The position numbers and the translations under genes are program-made. The notes under the pieces were generated by a model that was not told where the DNA came from, did no database searches, and worked only from the letters and a program-made list of their open reading frames with translations. A stretch of 64,000 bases of DNA from Bacteroidaceae bacterium (GTDB taxonomy: Bacteria; Bacteroidota; Bacteroidia; Bacteroidales; Bacteroidaceae): positions 1 to 64,000 of the forward strand of contig JAFTUV010000025.1 in NCBI GenBank assembly GCA_017466065.1, read 5' to 3'. This document shows positions 34,387-44,425 of the stretch, piece after piece. Each line of letters starts with the position of its first letter. Position 1 is the stretch's first letter.

Positions 34387-36498
34387 ATGCTTATAAATAT
34401 TATATCGAAGCAGCTGGGTATTGCTGTAGACAAAGTGCGTAATACCGTTGATTTGTTGGATGGTGGGTCTACGGTTCCATTTATTGCAAGGTACAGGAAG
34501 GAGGCAACAGGTTCGTTGGACGAGGTTGCCATAGGGGCTATAAAGGAGAGTTATGAACGCCTTAAAGCCATTGTGCAGCGTAAGGAGACAATAGTAGCGA
34601 CTATCGAAGAGCAGGGGGCGTTGACACCTGAATTGAAGAAACGTATAGATGAATGTTTCGATTCCACCGAGCTCGAGGATATATATCTGCCTTATCGCCC
34701 CAAAAGGCGTACACGTGCAACGGTTGCGCGTGAGCGTGGCTTGGAGCCGCTTGCCGATTTGATTTTTTTACAACAGGTGCGCGATGTTGATAGTCGTGCG
34801 CAGGCTTTCGTGAATAAGGATGTGCCATCGGTCGAGGATGCGTTGGCAGGTGCTTGCGATATTATAGCCGAGCGCATCTCTGAAGACGAGGTTTCGCGTA
34901 GCACCATGCGTCGTCTTTTTGCCAGGAAGGGTATGGTTGTTTCAAAAGTGATTAAGGGAAAAGAGGCCGATGGTATAAAATATGCCGATTATTACGAGTG
35001 GAGCGAGCCTGTCAGCAGGGTTACATCGCATCGTCTGCTGGCAATGATGCGCGGTGCCGATGAAGGCTTCCTGCGTTTGTCGGTGACTGTTGATGATGAC
35101 GAGGCTGTGGAACTATTGGAGCGTCGTTTCATTAAACGTTTTTCTGCTACCTCGGAGTACATGTTGCGTGCAATAGCCGATGGTTACAAGCGTCTGTTAT
35201 CACCATCGATAGAGAACGAAACCATGGGGCAGGCGAAACAGCGTGCCGATGATGAAGCTATAGCAGTCTTTGCCGAGAATCTGCGGCAGTTGTTGCTGTC
35301 GTCGCCGCTGGGGCAGAAGCGTGTACTTGCCATCGACCCGGGCTTCCGTACGGGGTGTAAGGTTGTAGCATTGGATTCGCAGGGTAATCTTCTGTTTCAT
35401 TCGGTTATATATCCTCATGCGCCACAGAACGATCGTGAGGGTGCTGCTGTTTCCATTAGGCGTTGGGTTGCCGATTATGCCATTGAGGCTTTTGCCATAG
35501 GTAACGGTACTGCCGGGCGCGAAACAGAGGATTTTATCCGTCGATTAGGGTTGGCACCATCGTTGTTCTCGGTTAACGAGGATGGGGCCTCGGTCTATTC
35601 GGCTTCGGCAGTGGCACGCGAGGAGTTTCCCGATGAAGATGTAACGGTGCGTGGTGCTGTTTCGATAGGTCGTCGCCTTATCGACCCTCTTTCGGAACTT
35701 GTAAAGATAGAGCCTCGTTCCATTGGAGTGGGGCAGTATCAGCACAGTGTCGACCAAACAAAACTGAAAGAACGTTTGGGTGTGGTGGTCGAGAGTTGTG
35801 TGAATATGGTTGGTGTGAATGTGAATACGGCAACAAAGCAGATTTTGACATATATCTCGGGGCTTGGCCCGTCGTTGGCCGAAAATATAGTGAAATATCG
35901 TGCCGAAAATGGTGATTTTCCCACACGCAAGGCTCTTCTTAAGGTGCCGAGGTTGGGTAATAAGGCATTTGAACAGGCTGCCGGTTTTTTGCGTGTGGTT
36001 GGCGGAAAAGAGTTGCTTGATAATACTGCGGTGCATCCCGAATCCTATTCCATTGTTTCGCAAATGGCAAAAGACTGCGGTGTCTCGATAGAGAGGTTTA
36101 TTACCGATGCCGAGGTGCGCCGGGGTGTACAACTGTCGCGTTATGTTACCGGGAAGGTGGGTATGCCCACTTTGTCGGATATTATGGAGGCTTTGAATAA
36201 GCGTGGCCTCGACCCACGTGAGCAGGCGAAAGAGTTTGCATTCGATTCTTCGGTACACGAGATTGAGGATTTGCGTCCGGGAATGATATTGCCGGGCTTG
36301 GTTTCGAATATTACAGCTTTCGGTGCATTTATCAATATCGGGGTGCATCAGGATGGGTTGGTGCACATTTCGCAGCTTGCCGATAAATATGTTTCTTCGC
36401 CGGCCGATGTCGTAAAACTCGGGCAACAGGTGATGGTGCGTGTAACCGAGGTGGATATAAAACGTAGGCGTATAAGCCTTTCGATGAAGGGATTATAA
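34387..36498 (+). CDS. tex: Tex-family RNA-binding transcription accessory protein
   Basis: The 703-residue protein is a Tex homologue. The N-terminal helical region has VPFIARYRKEATGSLDEVAI and LEDIYLPYRPKRRTRATVA. A YqgF-like RNase H fold follows (RVLAIDPGFRTGCKVVALDS), then helix-hairpin-helix motifs (VNTATKQILTYISGLGPSLA). A C-terminal S1 RNA-binding domain completes it (GAFINIGVHQDGLVHISQLA). Tex binds nucleic acid and influences transcription or rescue of stalled complexes; its exact role in Bacteroidales is not settled. It stands alone, divergent from tkt, and has a TATCTTCG -7 box at 34358-34365. Confidence 0.95.
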   Translation: MLINIISKQLGIAVDKVRNTVDLLDGGSTVPFIARYRKEATGSLDEVAIGAIKESYERLKAIVQRKETIVATIEEQGALTPELKKRIDECFDSTELEDIYLPYRPKRRTRATVARERGLEPLADLIFLQQVRDVDSRAQAFVNKDVPSVEDALAGACDIIAERISEDEVSRSTMRRLFARKGMVVSKVIKGKEADGIKYADYYEWSEPVSRVTSHRLLAMMRGADEGFLRLSVTVDDDEAVELLERRFIKRFSATSEYMLRAIADGYKRLLSPSIENETMGQAKQRADDEAIAVFAENLRQLLLSSPLGQKRVLAIDPGFRTGCKVVALDSQGNLLFHSVIYPHAPQNDREGAAVSIRRWVADYAIEAFAIGNGTAGRETEDFIRRLGLAPSLFSVNEDGASVYSASAVAREEFPDEDVTVRGAVSIGRRLIDPLSELVKIEPRSIGVGQYQHSVDQTKLKERLGVVVESCVNMVGVNVNTATKQILTYISGLGPSLAENIVKYRAENGDFPTRKALLKVPRLGNKAFEQAAGFLRVVGGKELLDNTAVHPESYSIVSQMAKDCGVSIERFITDAEVRRGVQLSRYVTGKVGMPTLSDIMEALNKRGLDPREQAKEFAFDSSVHEIEDLRPGMILPGLVSNITAFGAFINIGVHQDGLVHISQLADKYVSSPADVVKLGQQVMVRVTEVDIKRRRISLSMKGL

Positions 36499-36508
36499 AT
36501 TGTACATA

Positions 36509-36540
36509 AAAAAAACAGTGTGATATCACACTGTTTTTTT
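36509..36540 (+). terminator. Palindromic bidirectional terminator
   Basis: A perfect palindrome with A7 on the left, CAGTGTGATATCACACTG at the core and T7 on the right. It serves converging tex and the lipoprotein gene. Confidence 0.9.
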
Positions 36541-36552
36541 ATGTAACGGTTT

Positions 36553-37380
36553 TTATTTTCGTTCCCATGTGAAAGTTTCATCCCCTTCAACCATTGTTTG
36601 CATGGTGTCATCTCCAAGGGATACGATATATAAATAATATCCTAAAGTAGTTGTTTCTACATAAAGTTTATTTCCTGCAAGGCTCCATGTTCCTGTTATT
36701 ATTTCGTCTTCTGTATCCTCCTCTGCATCTTCTGCAGGAATATCTGTATGCTCCCAAAATGTGCCATCTGCACCTATATTCATTGTAATGTTAACGTATG
36801 AAGGAAATTTCATTCCATTTAAGTGAGTAGCTTTCCATTCACCAACCACTTCTGAAGGGGTAATTGCGGGATAGTCTGGTCGAGCCACGTTTGAAGCGGT
36901 GTCGCTCTCCTCACTGTTGTCGATGTCGATGGGTCTTTCTCCACTGAACGATACTGTGATTGAATCTTGTCCGATGCTTTCCAGATTAATCTCGAGGTAG
37001 AGCTCAAGCTCTCTGCCATAAACATCACCCGATATCGATACAGGAACTGTTAACATCCCTTCCATAATTTCTACATCGGTGGTGCCTGATAAAAGATATT
37101 CGCCATCCTCTTCAAAAACATCGCATACTGCACTTATGTCCCCCATGTTCATATCACCGAAGCTGAAATCTTTTAGAACAATTTTTACTCTGCTGTCTCC
37201 GGCCTTGCTCAAAATGATGTCTTGGGTACTTGAAACACCCATAACATAGAGTTCTCCTGTGTATTCGCCTACAACTTTCTGTGCAATAGAGCTGCCATTG
37301 TCATCGTCTTCGCTACATGCGGTAAATGCAAATACAGCACACATTGCAATAAATGCATAATGTAAGAATTTACTTTTCAT
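36553..37380 (-). CDS. Surface-type lipoprotein with calycin-like and lipocalin-like domains
   Basis: The 275-residue protein has a lipoprotein signal (FTAC, Cys22) followed directly by SEDDD. An acidic run after the cysteine is the known export signal for surface lipoproteins in Bacteroidetes. Residues ~35-150 look like a calycin-like domain (VGEYTGELYVMGVSSTQD, then VKDIxL-type strands). Residues ~180-275 look like a lipocalin-like domain (VVGEWKATHLNG ... ITGTWSLAGNKLYV). An acidic linker separates them (DNSEESDT; later EDAEEDTEDE). Function unknown. It is separated from galK by a strong terminator, so it is its own transcript. Confidence 0.75.
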   Translation of the reverse strand: MKSKFLHYAFIAMCAVFAFTACSEDDDNGSSIAQKVVGEYTGELYVMGVSSTQDIILSKAGDSRVKIVLKDFSFGDMNMGDISAVCDVFEEDGEYLLSGTTDVEIMEGMLTVPVSISGDVYGRELELYLEINLESIGQDSITVSFSGERPIDIDNSEESDTASNVARPDYPAITPSEVVGEWKATHLNGMKFPSYVNITMNIGADGTFWEHTDIPAEDAEEDTEDEIITGTWSLAGNKLYVETTTLGYYLYIVSLGDDTMQTMVEGDETFTWERK

Positions 37381-37407
37381 TTTTTTATAATTATTGAAAT
37401 TGTTTGT

Positions 37408-37447
37408 TTAAGAATAACACTTGGCCGCGACCAAGTGTTATTCTTAA
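37408..37447 (-). terminator. 17-bp hairpin terminator after galK
   Basis: TTAAGAATAACACTTGG (37408-37424) pairs exactly with 37431-37447 around a 6-nt loop, 9 nt past the galK stop. It is followed on the minus strand by an AAACAAACAATTTC stretch with few T, so the stem does most of the work. Confidence 0.75.
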
Positions 37448-37456
37448 TAATGTTTA

Positions 37457-38611
37457 TTAACAAATCTTGCGCGAACCGTCGCCAATTACAACGTCATAAA
37501 CTTTAGGCAGTTTGCCATACTTTTCTTTATAGCGCTCGTTTGCCTTCTCGATGAAGATGTCGTAAAGTTCCTCTTTTACAAGGTTGATGGTGCAACCGCC
37601 GAAACCGCCACCCATCATACGTGAACCTGTTACACCGCAATCGATGGCAACGTCCACCAAGTAGTCGAGTTCCTCGCAGCTTACCTGATAATCCTTGCTG
37701 AGCCCGAAGTGTGTTTCGTACATCTTCTTTCCAACAGTTTCGTAGTCGCCGGCCTCCAATGCTTCGCAAACATCGAGTACGCGCTGTACCTCGCCGATAA
37801 CATATTTTGCACGATTGTAGTCCTCGGGCTTCAATTCGGCTTTAACCTCCTCGAGCATGTCGAAGTTTGCATCGCGCAACGATTCAACTTCGGGATGTTT
37901 GCTCTTGATAACTTCTGCCACGTGCTCGCAGCTCAAACGACGCTCGTTGTAGGGTGAACCCACAAGTTCGTGTTTAACGCATGTGTTCAGAAGAACCAAA
38001 CGATAGCCTACGGGTTTGAAGGGGAAGTAGGAGTACTCGAGCGAACGGCAATCGAGGCGGATGAGGCTGCCTGCCTTGCCGAATACGCTTGCAAATTGGT
38101 CCATGATACCGCAATTGACACCAACATAGTTGTGTTCGGTTGCCTGGCCTACCTTTGCCAATTCGAATTTGTCAATTTTATTTTCACCGAAGAGGTCGTT
38201 AAGAGCGTATGCGTATGTACTCTCCAAAGCAGCCGATGAAGACATACCTGCACCCAAGGGTACATCACCTGCAAAAGCTGTGTTGAAACCTTTGACATCA
38301 ACACCTCTTTTAATCATTTCGCGGCAAACACCAAAGATGTATTTTGCCCAAGAAGCACGTGGTGCATCCTCCTCGTTCAAGCCAAACTCTACATAATCTT
38401 TCTCGTCGATAGAGTATGCACAAACCTTGTCTGTTCCGTTGGGCTTGATTTCGGCCATGATACCTTTGTTAACGGCACCGGGGAATACAAAACCATTATT
38501 ATAATCGGTGTGCTCGCCAATGAGGTTGATGCGACCGGGAGATGCGTAGATGCTTCCTGTTGTTCCATCGAAATGTTTGATAAAACGACTTCTTACGAAT
38601 TCTATATCCAT
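37457..38611 (-). CDS. galK: Galactokinase
   Basis: The 384-residue GHMP kinase phosphorylates alpha-D-galactose at C1. It has the GalK signature PGRINLIGEHTDYNNGFVFP, the ATP loop GDVPLGAGMSSSAALE and the C-terminal MMGGGFGGCTINLV. It is the last gene of galM-galP-galK. No galT/galE (Leloir continuation) lies in the window. Confidence 0.97.
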   Translation of the reverse strand: MDIEFVRSRFIKHFDGTTGSIYASPGRINLIGEHTDYNNGFVFPGAVNKGIMAEIKPNGTDKVCAYSIDEKDYVEFGLNEEDAPRASWAKYIFGVCREMIKRGVDVKGFNTAFAGDVPLGAGMSSSAALESTYAYALNDLFGENKIDKFELAKVGQATEHNYVGVNCGIMDQFASVFGKAGSLIRLDCRSLEYSYFPFKPVGYRLVLLNTCVKHELVGSPYNERRLSCEHVAEVIKSKHPEVESLRDANFDMLEEVKAELKPEDYNRAKYVIGEVQRVLDVCEALEAGDYETVGKKMYETHFGLSKDYQVSCEELDYLVDVAIDCGVTGSRMMGGGFGGCTINLVKEELYDIFIEKANERYKEKYGKLPKVYDVVIGDGSRKIC

Positions 38612-38660
38612 AGTTGTAATGTTTTATGTGTTAGAAAAATGTTTGTTTTCTCTGTCAAAA

Positions 38661-39923
38661 TTATTTCTTTACAGGTTTTGAGCCTACGAGTGCATAGAAC
38701 AATATATATGCTGCACAGAATACTACAACCCAGAAGCTTGTTATATAATCTGTGGCATCGGCAACCGCAGCCTGGATAGCCATCATTACAGCGCAACCGA
38801 ATACCATTGTCATGAAGATACCCGATGCAATAGCTGTAAATTTACCCAAACCTTCAACTGCAAGGTTGAATATTGCACCCCACATAACCGATGTGCAAAG
38901 GCCTACAAGCAGGAACGAGAATATTCCAAGGGGAATAGGCTGCCAGATAACCTCCAGTCTGCCCCAATCTACACCGGGGAAAGAAACAAGAATATCGGTG
39001 GGAGCAAACATACCAAACAGAACAAGTACAAGTGTTGCAATCGATACTGTTGTAATCATGGTGCGGCTGCTGATTTTGCTACCGATACTTGCACCAACCA
39101 AACGGCCGATAAGCATCATGAACCAATAAACTGCAACAAGCATACCTACTGTACCACCGGGGATACCATCGGCGATAAGATACTGCTGTACAAAGTTAGG
39201 TACACCAACCTCGATACCCATATAAAGGAAAATTGCAAGGGCACCAAGAGCAAAGTGACGGTAGCTCATAGCTCCTTTAATGAGGCTTAACTGAACGGGT
39301 GCCTGCTCGGGTTCCTCGATTTTTGTAAATGAAATTACAATGAAAGCCACAACAAAGATAGCAAGTGCAATCATAAGGGCGGGAGTTGCATCGGCAATCT
39401 TTGCTTTTGTTGCATCTGCAATAAGAGCACCCATAAGAATGTAGCAGGCAACGGCTGCCGAAGAGTTGAATACACCACCAAGCTGGATAAGCTGGTTACC
39501 GCTGTTACCGCCACCGCCAAGAATGTTGAGCATGGGGTTTACAACGCAGTTGAGGATACACATGCAAAGACCTGCAATGAAAGCACCGATAAGATATACG
39601 GCAAATACAAGTCCGAGGTTCTGCTCTACATCCAACAAACCGCTGATCCATTGGATAAGGATACCGGTAGCACCTACAGCAAGGCCTATAAGAGCTGTTT
39701 TCTTGTAACCGAACTTCGAGATAAGCATACCTGCGGGAATACCCATTACCAAATATGCAACGAAGTTACCGTAGTTACCAATCTGTGCAAGTACGTTCGA
39801 GATTGGTCCCTGGTTTTTGATGATGGTTGCCATAGGTGTACACAGGTTTGTCACGAAGGCAATCATGGCAAAGAGCGCAATCATTACGATTATGGCTCCC
39901 CATTGTTTCTTTTGTTGACTCAT
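38661..39923 (-). CDS. Glucose/galactose MFS transporter (FucP/GluP type)
   Basis: The 420-residue, 12-helix transporter belongs to the FHS (FucP) group of sugar:proton symporters. It contains a first helix with FVTNLCTPMATIIKNQ, GIPAGMLISKFGYKKTALIG and GLCMCILNCVVNPMLNILGG, where the NPM motif and following glycines are typical. Between galM and galK the substrate is most likely galactose, with glucose possible. Gaps to its neighbours are 49 nt (galK) and 32 nt (galM), consistent with one transcript. Confidence 0.92.
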   Translation of the reverse strand: MSQQKKQWGAIIVMIALFAMIAFVTNLCTPMATIIKNQGPISNVLAQIGNYGNFVAYLVMGIPAGMLISKFGYKKTALIGLAVGATGILIQWISGLLDVEQNLGLVFAVYLIGAFIAGLCMCILNCVVNPMLNILGGGGNSGNQLIQLGGVFNSSAAVACYILMGALIADATKAKIADATPALMIALAIFVVAFIVISFTKIEEPEQAPVQLSLIKGAMSYRHFALGALAIFLYMGIEVGVPNFVQQYLIADGIPGGTVGMLVAVYWFMMLIGRLVGASIGSKISSRTMITTVSIATLVLVLFGMFAPTDILVSFPGVDWGRLEVIWQPIPLGIFSFLLVGLCTSVMWGAIFNLAVEGLGKFTAIASGIFMTMVFGCAVMMAIQAAVADATDYITSFWVVVFCAAYILFYALVGSKPVKK

Positions 39924-39955
39924 GATTTTTAAGTTTTAATGATTTATTAATGATA

Positions 39956-41041
39956 TTATTTCTCTACTCCGAATTTATATATTGTAACCTGTGAATAAAC
40001 TTCTCCCGGTTTCAATACAACACTTGGGAAGTGCTGGCGGTTGGGTGAATCGGGGAAGTGTTGTGCTTCGAAACAAATTGCACTGCGTTTGGGGAAGGTT
40101 GCACCGTGTGCTCCGGCAAAGCCGCTATGCCAGTTCGATGTGTAAACCTGCACTCCGGGCTCGGTGGTGTATACCTCCATTGTACGGCCGCTTACGGGTT
40201 CGGTGATTTTTGCAGCGAAACTTAATTCGCCAACCTCTTTCTTGTTCAGAACAAAGCAGTGGTCGTAGCCTGCGCCATGTTTAATCTGCTCTTCATCGGC
40301 ATCGATGCGTGCACCTACCTCTTGCGGAGTGGTGAAATCGAACGCTGTTCCTTTTACGGGGGCAATGCAACCGTAGGGCACCGATGTGTCGTCGATGGGA
40401 ACAAAGAAGTCTGCATTTATTTCGCAAATAAGATTGTCTATTGTTGATGTGGGGTTGGCTGTACCCGAAAGTGAGAAGAAGCCATGGCTTGTGAGGTTTA
40501 CGATGGTTGTCTTGTCGGTTGTGGCTTTATAATCGATTTTCAGTTCATTGTCATCGCTGAATGTGTAGATGACTGTAACGTCAAGATTTCCGGGGAAGCC
40601 CTCTTCGCCATCGGCTGAAATATAGTGTAGTTTAAGAGTTTGGCAATCGGTCTGTTCTGCATCCCATACACGTGCGTGGAATCCTGTAGGGCCTCCATGA
40701 AGGTGGTTGGGGCCGTTGTTGATGGCCAAATTGTATTCTTTTCCTTCTAATGTGAATTTTCCTTTGCATATTCGGTTGCCGTAGCGTCCCACCAATGTGC
40801 TTAAGAATGGTTCGGGGCTGTTGAGCAGGTTGTCAATACTGTCGTGTCCTTGGATTACATTGGCATGCTTGCCGTTTTTGTCGGGAACCATAATGCTCAA
40901 TATTGCTCCGCCATAATTTGTGATTGCCACTTCATTGCCTTGTTTGTTCTTAAGGATGAAAAGTGCCGTTTCTTTGCCGTCGATGCTTTTCTTGAAATCG
41001 ACGGCTCTCAATTCCGAGAGATTGTTTTCTGTACAGCTCAT
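39956..41041 (-). CDS. galM: Aldose 1-epimerase (mutarotase)
   Basis: The 361-residue enzyme interconverts alpha and beta anomers of galactose and glucose. Motifs are ITNYGGAILSIMVPDKNG, LVGRYGNRICKGKF, NGPNHLHGGPTGFHARVW with a catalytic histidine, NLTSHGFFSLSG with the second histidine, and CFEAQHFPDSPNRQHFP with the catalytic glutamate. No signal peptide is present, so it acts in the cytoplasm, giving GalK its alpha anomer. First gene of the galactose operon; its promoter was not found with confidence in the ~200-nt A/T-rich gap upstream. Confidence 0.95.
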   Translation of the reverse strand: MSCTENNLSELRAVDFKKSIDGKETALFILKNKQGNEVAITNYGGAILSIMVPDKNGKHANVIQGHDSIDNLLNSPEPFLSTLVGRYGNRICKGKFTLEGKEYNLAINNGPNHLHGGPTGFHARVWDAEQTDCQTLKLHYISADGEEGFPGNLDVTVIYTFSDDNELKIDYKATTDKTTIVNLTSHGFFSLSGTANPTSTIDNLICEINADFFVPIDDTSVPYGCIAPVKGTAFDFTTPQEVGARIDADEEQIKHGAGYDHCFVLNKKEVGELSFAAKITEPVSGRTMEVYTTEPGVQVYTSNWHSGFAGAHGATFPKRSAICFEAQHFPDSPNRQHFPSVVLKPGEVYSQVTIYKFGVEK

Positions 41042-41247
41042 ATCAGTACTTTATTCGTGTTAGTTAGTTTATTGTATATAAAATGTAAACATAATATAAC
41101 GGCGAAGTGTTCTCAGTTGACATGGGAGAGCAACCGATTATATGGTTTACAATGCAAATAAAGTAAAAATATGTGTTATTCCAAAACAATTCGGAGATAA
41201 TTTTCAATTAGTGAAATATTGAAACTCTTTTCGGCTTTTATAGTTGT

Positions 41248-42540
41248 TTAATTTTCGGGGCGAATTGTTGCAAGCAGGTCGGCGACAATAAAACAACTGC
41301 CTCCGACAAAAATCAGGTCTTCGGGTGTGGCATCGCTTTTAGCCGCTTCGAGTGCTTCGCTTACCGATGGGTAACTGTAACCATGCAGGTTGAACTTTGC
41401 TGCAAGTTTTTTCAGTTCCCAATGTTGCATTGCGCGTTTTACACTTGCTTGTGTGAAATAGTATTCGGCTTTTTGCGGCAACATGGCAAGTACGCTGCTT
41501 ATATCCTTGTCGTTTACCATCCCGAATACGATACGAAGCGTCTTGTATTCTCTCTCGGAGAGCTGTTTTACGATATGCACAATTCCGCCTGTATTATGCC
41601 CGGCGTCGCATATAACATGTGGGTTGCGGGATATTGTCTGCCATCGGCCCATCAATCCTGTGAGCGATGTGACATTGGCAAAGCCTTTTCTTATGGCTTG
41701 TTCGTCTATTTTGTATCCTTTGTTCACCAATACCGGGATGGCTGTAAGAATTGTGTTGGTGTTTTTTATCTGATAGTCTCCGGCAAGTTCGCCATCGATT
41801 GTTCCGTAGAGTGCAGTGTTGTATTTGAAACCGTTTGCGGTGTGTGTTGCATCTGTTAACGGTCTCTTCTGCTCGGCGAAAAAAACAGGTGCATTCTCTT
41901 TTTGTGCTTTTTCGGTGAACACCTTTTCTGTTTCACTTGTGGTTTCACCTATTATGACCGGTGTTCCCGGTTTTATTATTCCTGCTTTTTCTGCTGCAAT
42001 CTGCTCGAGTGTATTACCAAGGAACTGTGTATGGTCGTGGCTGATGTTGGTTATTATGCAGGCGTCGGGCGATATTATGTTGGTACAATCCAATCGGCCG
42101 CCAAGGCCAACCTCAATGACAGCAACGTCAACCTCTTGTTCGGCAAAATATTTGAATGCGAGTGCGGTGGTCAGTTCGAAAAACGATGGTGCCAACGGCT
42201 CGAAAAACATCTTTTCCTTTTCAACAAAATCTACTATATATTCCTTGCTTATGGTTTCCCCGTTTACGCGTATACGTTCACGAAAATCAATGAGGTGTGG
42301 CGATGTATACAGGCCTACCTTGTAGCCGGCCGATTGTAGAATTGCGGCAATCGTATGCGAACACGACCCTTTTCCGTTGGTGCCGGCAATGTGTATTGTA
42401 CGAAATTTTCTATGGGGATGCCCGAAGTGTGCGTCGAGCAATATTGTAGTGTCGAGGCCTGCTTTATATGCACCACTGCCCACCTGCTGAAACAGCGGTG
42501 CGCAGTTGAACAGATAGTCGATGGTTTCGTTGTATGTCAT
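41248..42540 (-). CDS. folC: Folylpolyglutamate synthase / dihydrofolate synthase
   Basis: The 430-residue Mur-ligase-type enzyme adds glutamate to dihydropteroate and folates. Characteristic segments: RTIHIAGTNGKGSCSHTIAA (P-loop), LYTSPHLIDFRERIRVNG, EVGLGGRLDCTNIISPDACI, NISHDHTQFLG, and VICDAGHNTGGIVHI. It starts 18 nt after the dnaJ stop, so it is probably the last gene of a grpE-dnaJ-folC transcript. Confidence 0.95.
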   Translation of the reverse strand: MTYNETIDYLFNCAPLFQQVGSGAYKAGLDTTILLDAHFGHPHRKFRTIHIAGTNGKGSCSHTIAAILQSAGYKVGLYTSPHLIDFRERIRVNGETISKEYIVDFVEKEKMFFEPLAPSFFELTTALAFKYFAEQEVDVAVIEVGLGGRLDCTNIISPDACIITNISHDHTQFLGNTLEQIAAEKAGIIKPGTPVIIGETTSETEKVFTEKAQKENAPVFFAEQKRPLTDATHTANGFKYNTALYGTIDGELAGDYQIKNTNTILTAIPVLVNKGYKIDEQAIRKGFANVTSLTGLMGRWQTISRNPHVICDAGHNTGGIVHIVKQLSEREYKTLRIVFGMVNDKDISSVLAMLPQKAEYYFTQASVKRAMQHWELKKLAAKFNLHGYSYPSVSEALEAAKSDATPEDLIFVGGSCFIVADLLATIRPEN

Positions 42541-42558
42541 TTTTGTTGAAACAACTTT

Positions 42559-43710
42559 TTAATCGAAGAAGTTGCGGAATTTTTTAAACAATTGCTCCTT
42601 AATGCTTTCACTTGGACGGAAATTGTCCGATTTTTTGAATCCCTCAATGGTCTTCTTCTCGTCTTTGGAAAGAGTCTCGGGAATGTAGACACTGATGTTT
42701 ACAACGATGTCGCCTCGGCCGTATTCGTTGAGCGAGGGTAATCCTTTGCCACGCAGACGCAGTACTTTCCCTGGTTGGGTGCCGGCCTCGATGTTTACCC
42801 TTGCACTGCCTTCCAATGTGGGTATTTCGGCAACGCCGCCAAGTGTGGCTGTGGGGATGTCGAGCAACAGGCTGTAGACAAGATCGTTCTCGTCACGTAC
42901 CAATTGCGGATGCTTCTCTTCCTCGATGTGTATAAGAAGGTCACCCGAGATTCCGTTGTGTTTTCCTGCGTTGCCTTTGCCGCGCATGGATAATTGCATC
43001 CCATCGATAACGCCTGCGGGTATTTTTACCTCTACAACCTCCTCGCCCATAACAATTCCGTCGCCACTGCAGTGTTTGCATTTATCTTTTATTATTTTAC
43101 CTTCACCGCCGCAACGGGGGCAAACACTCTCGCTGCGCATCATTCCGAAGATGCTTTGCTGTGTGCGCACAACACGTCCCGTTCCTTTGCACTCGGGGCA
43201 GGTTTCTGTAGCATTGCCTTCGGCACCACTTCCGTTACAGTGGGTACAGGGAACATACTTTTTCAGTTTGAATTTCTTTGTAACTCCGGTTGCAATCTCT
43301 TGCAAGGTAAGCTTCACCTTAACGCGCAGGTCGCTGCCGCGGAAACGAGCTTGTTGCGGTCGTCCGCCACCTCCGAAACCTCCGAATCCGCTGAAACCTC
43401 CGCCGCCACCAAAAATGTCGCCGAACATCGAGAAGATATCGTTTATATCCATTCCGGCACCGCCGAAACCGCTTGCTCCGGCTCCATTCACACCCTCGAA
43501 ACCGAATTGGTCGTAACGTGCTTTCTTGTCGGGGTCGCTAAGTACGCTGTAGGCTTCAGCAGCCTCTTTGAACTTCTCCTCTGCTGTCTTGTCGCCGGGA
43601 TTCTTGTCCGGATGATACTGAATCGCCATCTTGCGATAAGCCTTCTTTATGTCGTTCGCCGATGCATTCTTGTCTATGCCCAGCACTTCATAGTAATCTC
43701 GTTTTGCCAT
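42559..43710 (-). CDS. dnaJ: Chaperone protein DnaJ
   Basis: The 383-residue co-chaperone stimulates DnaK ATPase and presents clients. It has the J domain with HPD ([20 protein letters not shown]), a glycine/phenylalanine-rich linker (about residues 72-120), four CxxCxGxG zinc repeats ([32 protein letters not shown]) and the C-terminal client-binding domains. It follows grpE after 18 nt on the same strand. Confidence 0.98.
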   Translation of the reverse strand: MAKRDYYEVLGIDKNASANDIKKAYRKMAIQYHPDKNPGDKTAEEKFKEAAEAYSVLSDPDKKARYDQFGFEGVNGAGASGFGGAGMDINDIFSMFGDIFGGGGGFSGFGGFGGGGRPQQARFRGSDLRVKVKLTLQEIATGVTKKFKLKKYVPCTHCNGSGAEGNATETCPECKGTGRVVRTQQSIFGMMRSESVCPRCGGEGKIIKDKCKHCSGDGIVMGEEVVEVKIPAGVIDGMQLSMRGKGNAGKHNGISGDLLIHIEEEKHPQLVRDENDLVYSLLLDIPTATLGGVAEIPTLEGSARVNIEAGTQPGKVLRLRGKGLPSLNEYGRGDIVVNISVYIPETLSKDEKKTIEGFKKSDNFRPSESIKEQLFKKFRNFFD

Positions 43711-43728
43711 TTTCTCTATCGTATAGTG

Positions 43729-44298
43729 TTATTCTCCTACAGCCACCTTTGCGTGTCGTATTACTTTCTCGTTTAGCATGTAACCTGTTTGTACACAGTC
43801 GAGAATCTTGCCTTTCAGCGATTCATCCGTGGTGGGGACTAATGCTATCGCTTCGTGGAAATCTGTGTCAAAATCCTTGCCTTCGGTCTCTATTTTTTGC
43901 AAGCCGTTTTGCTTAAGTATTGTGATGAATTTATTATATATAAGTTCTATACCTGTAAGAATATCGGCTGCATTCTCGTCTTTTGCCATGTTTGCAATTG
44001 CACGTTCGAAATCGTCCAATACCGGCAGTATCGATTCCAAGGCGCGCTCGCCGCCGTTCTTAATCAATTCGGCCTTCTCTTTGAGCGTACGTTTACGGTA
44101 GTTGTCGAATTCGGCAACCTGTCGCAGATATTTGTCTTCAAGGTTGATAATCTTTTCGTTAGCCTCGTCAAGTTGCTTTTGCAGGCTCTCATCTTCGGCT
44201 ATCTCGTTGCTTTCCTGCGTGGTTTCTTCGATATTCTGCTCGTTAACTTCATCTTTTACAATTTCCTCGCTCTCCTGGTTTACTTTATCCTTGCTCAT
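43729..44298 (-). CDS. grpE: Nucleotide exchange factor GrpE
   Basis: The 189-residue protein releases ADP from DnaK. After an acidic N-terminal arm (residues 1-50, many Glu/Asp) comes a long coiled coil and the DnaK-binding head (VAEFDNYRKRTLKEKAELI, DFERAIANMAKDE, GKILDCVQTGYMLNEKVIRH, then AKVAVGE). ATG 44298 (MSKDKVNQESEE) is chosen; the frame upstream to 44412 is non-homologous. A minus-strand -7 box TAATTTTG lies at 44417-44410. No CIRCE repeat is visible. Confidence 0.96.
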   Translation of the reverse strand: MSKDKVNQESEEIVKDEVNEQNIEETTQESNEIAEDESLQKQLDEANEKIINLEDKYLRQVAEFDNYRKRTLKEKAELIKNGGERALESILPVLDDFERAIANMAKDENAADILTGIELIYNKFITILKQNGLQKIETEGKDFDTDFHEAIALVPTTDESLKGKILDCVQTGYMLNEKVIRHAKVAVGE

Positions 44299-44425
44299 GA
44301 TATATTGTTTATTTATTCTTGCATTGGTAGGTATAAACATCTGACAATGTTTCATACTTATATAATATAACAAATAGCTTGCCAACAGGTTTCGTGTGAC
44401 AATTTTTTGCAAAATTAGCTTTTTA

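Noticed and set aside
35545..36426. 293-codon minus-strand frame opposite tex
   Set aside because: His/Arg-rich composition typical of an antisense shadow, over conserved Tex motifs.
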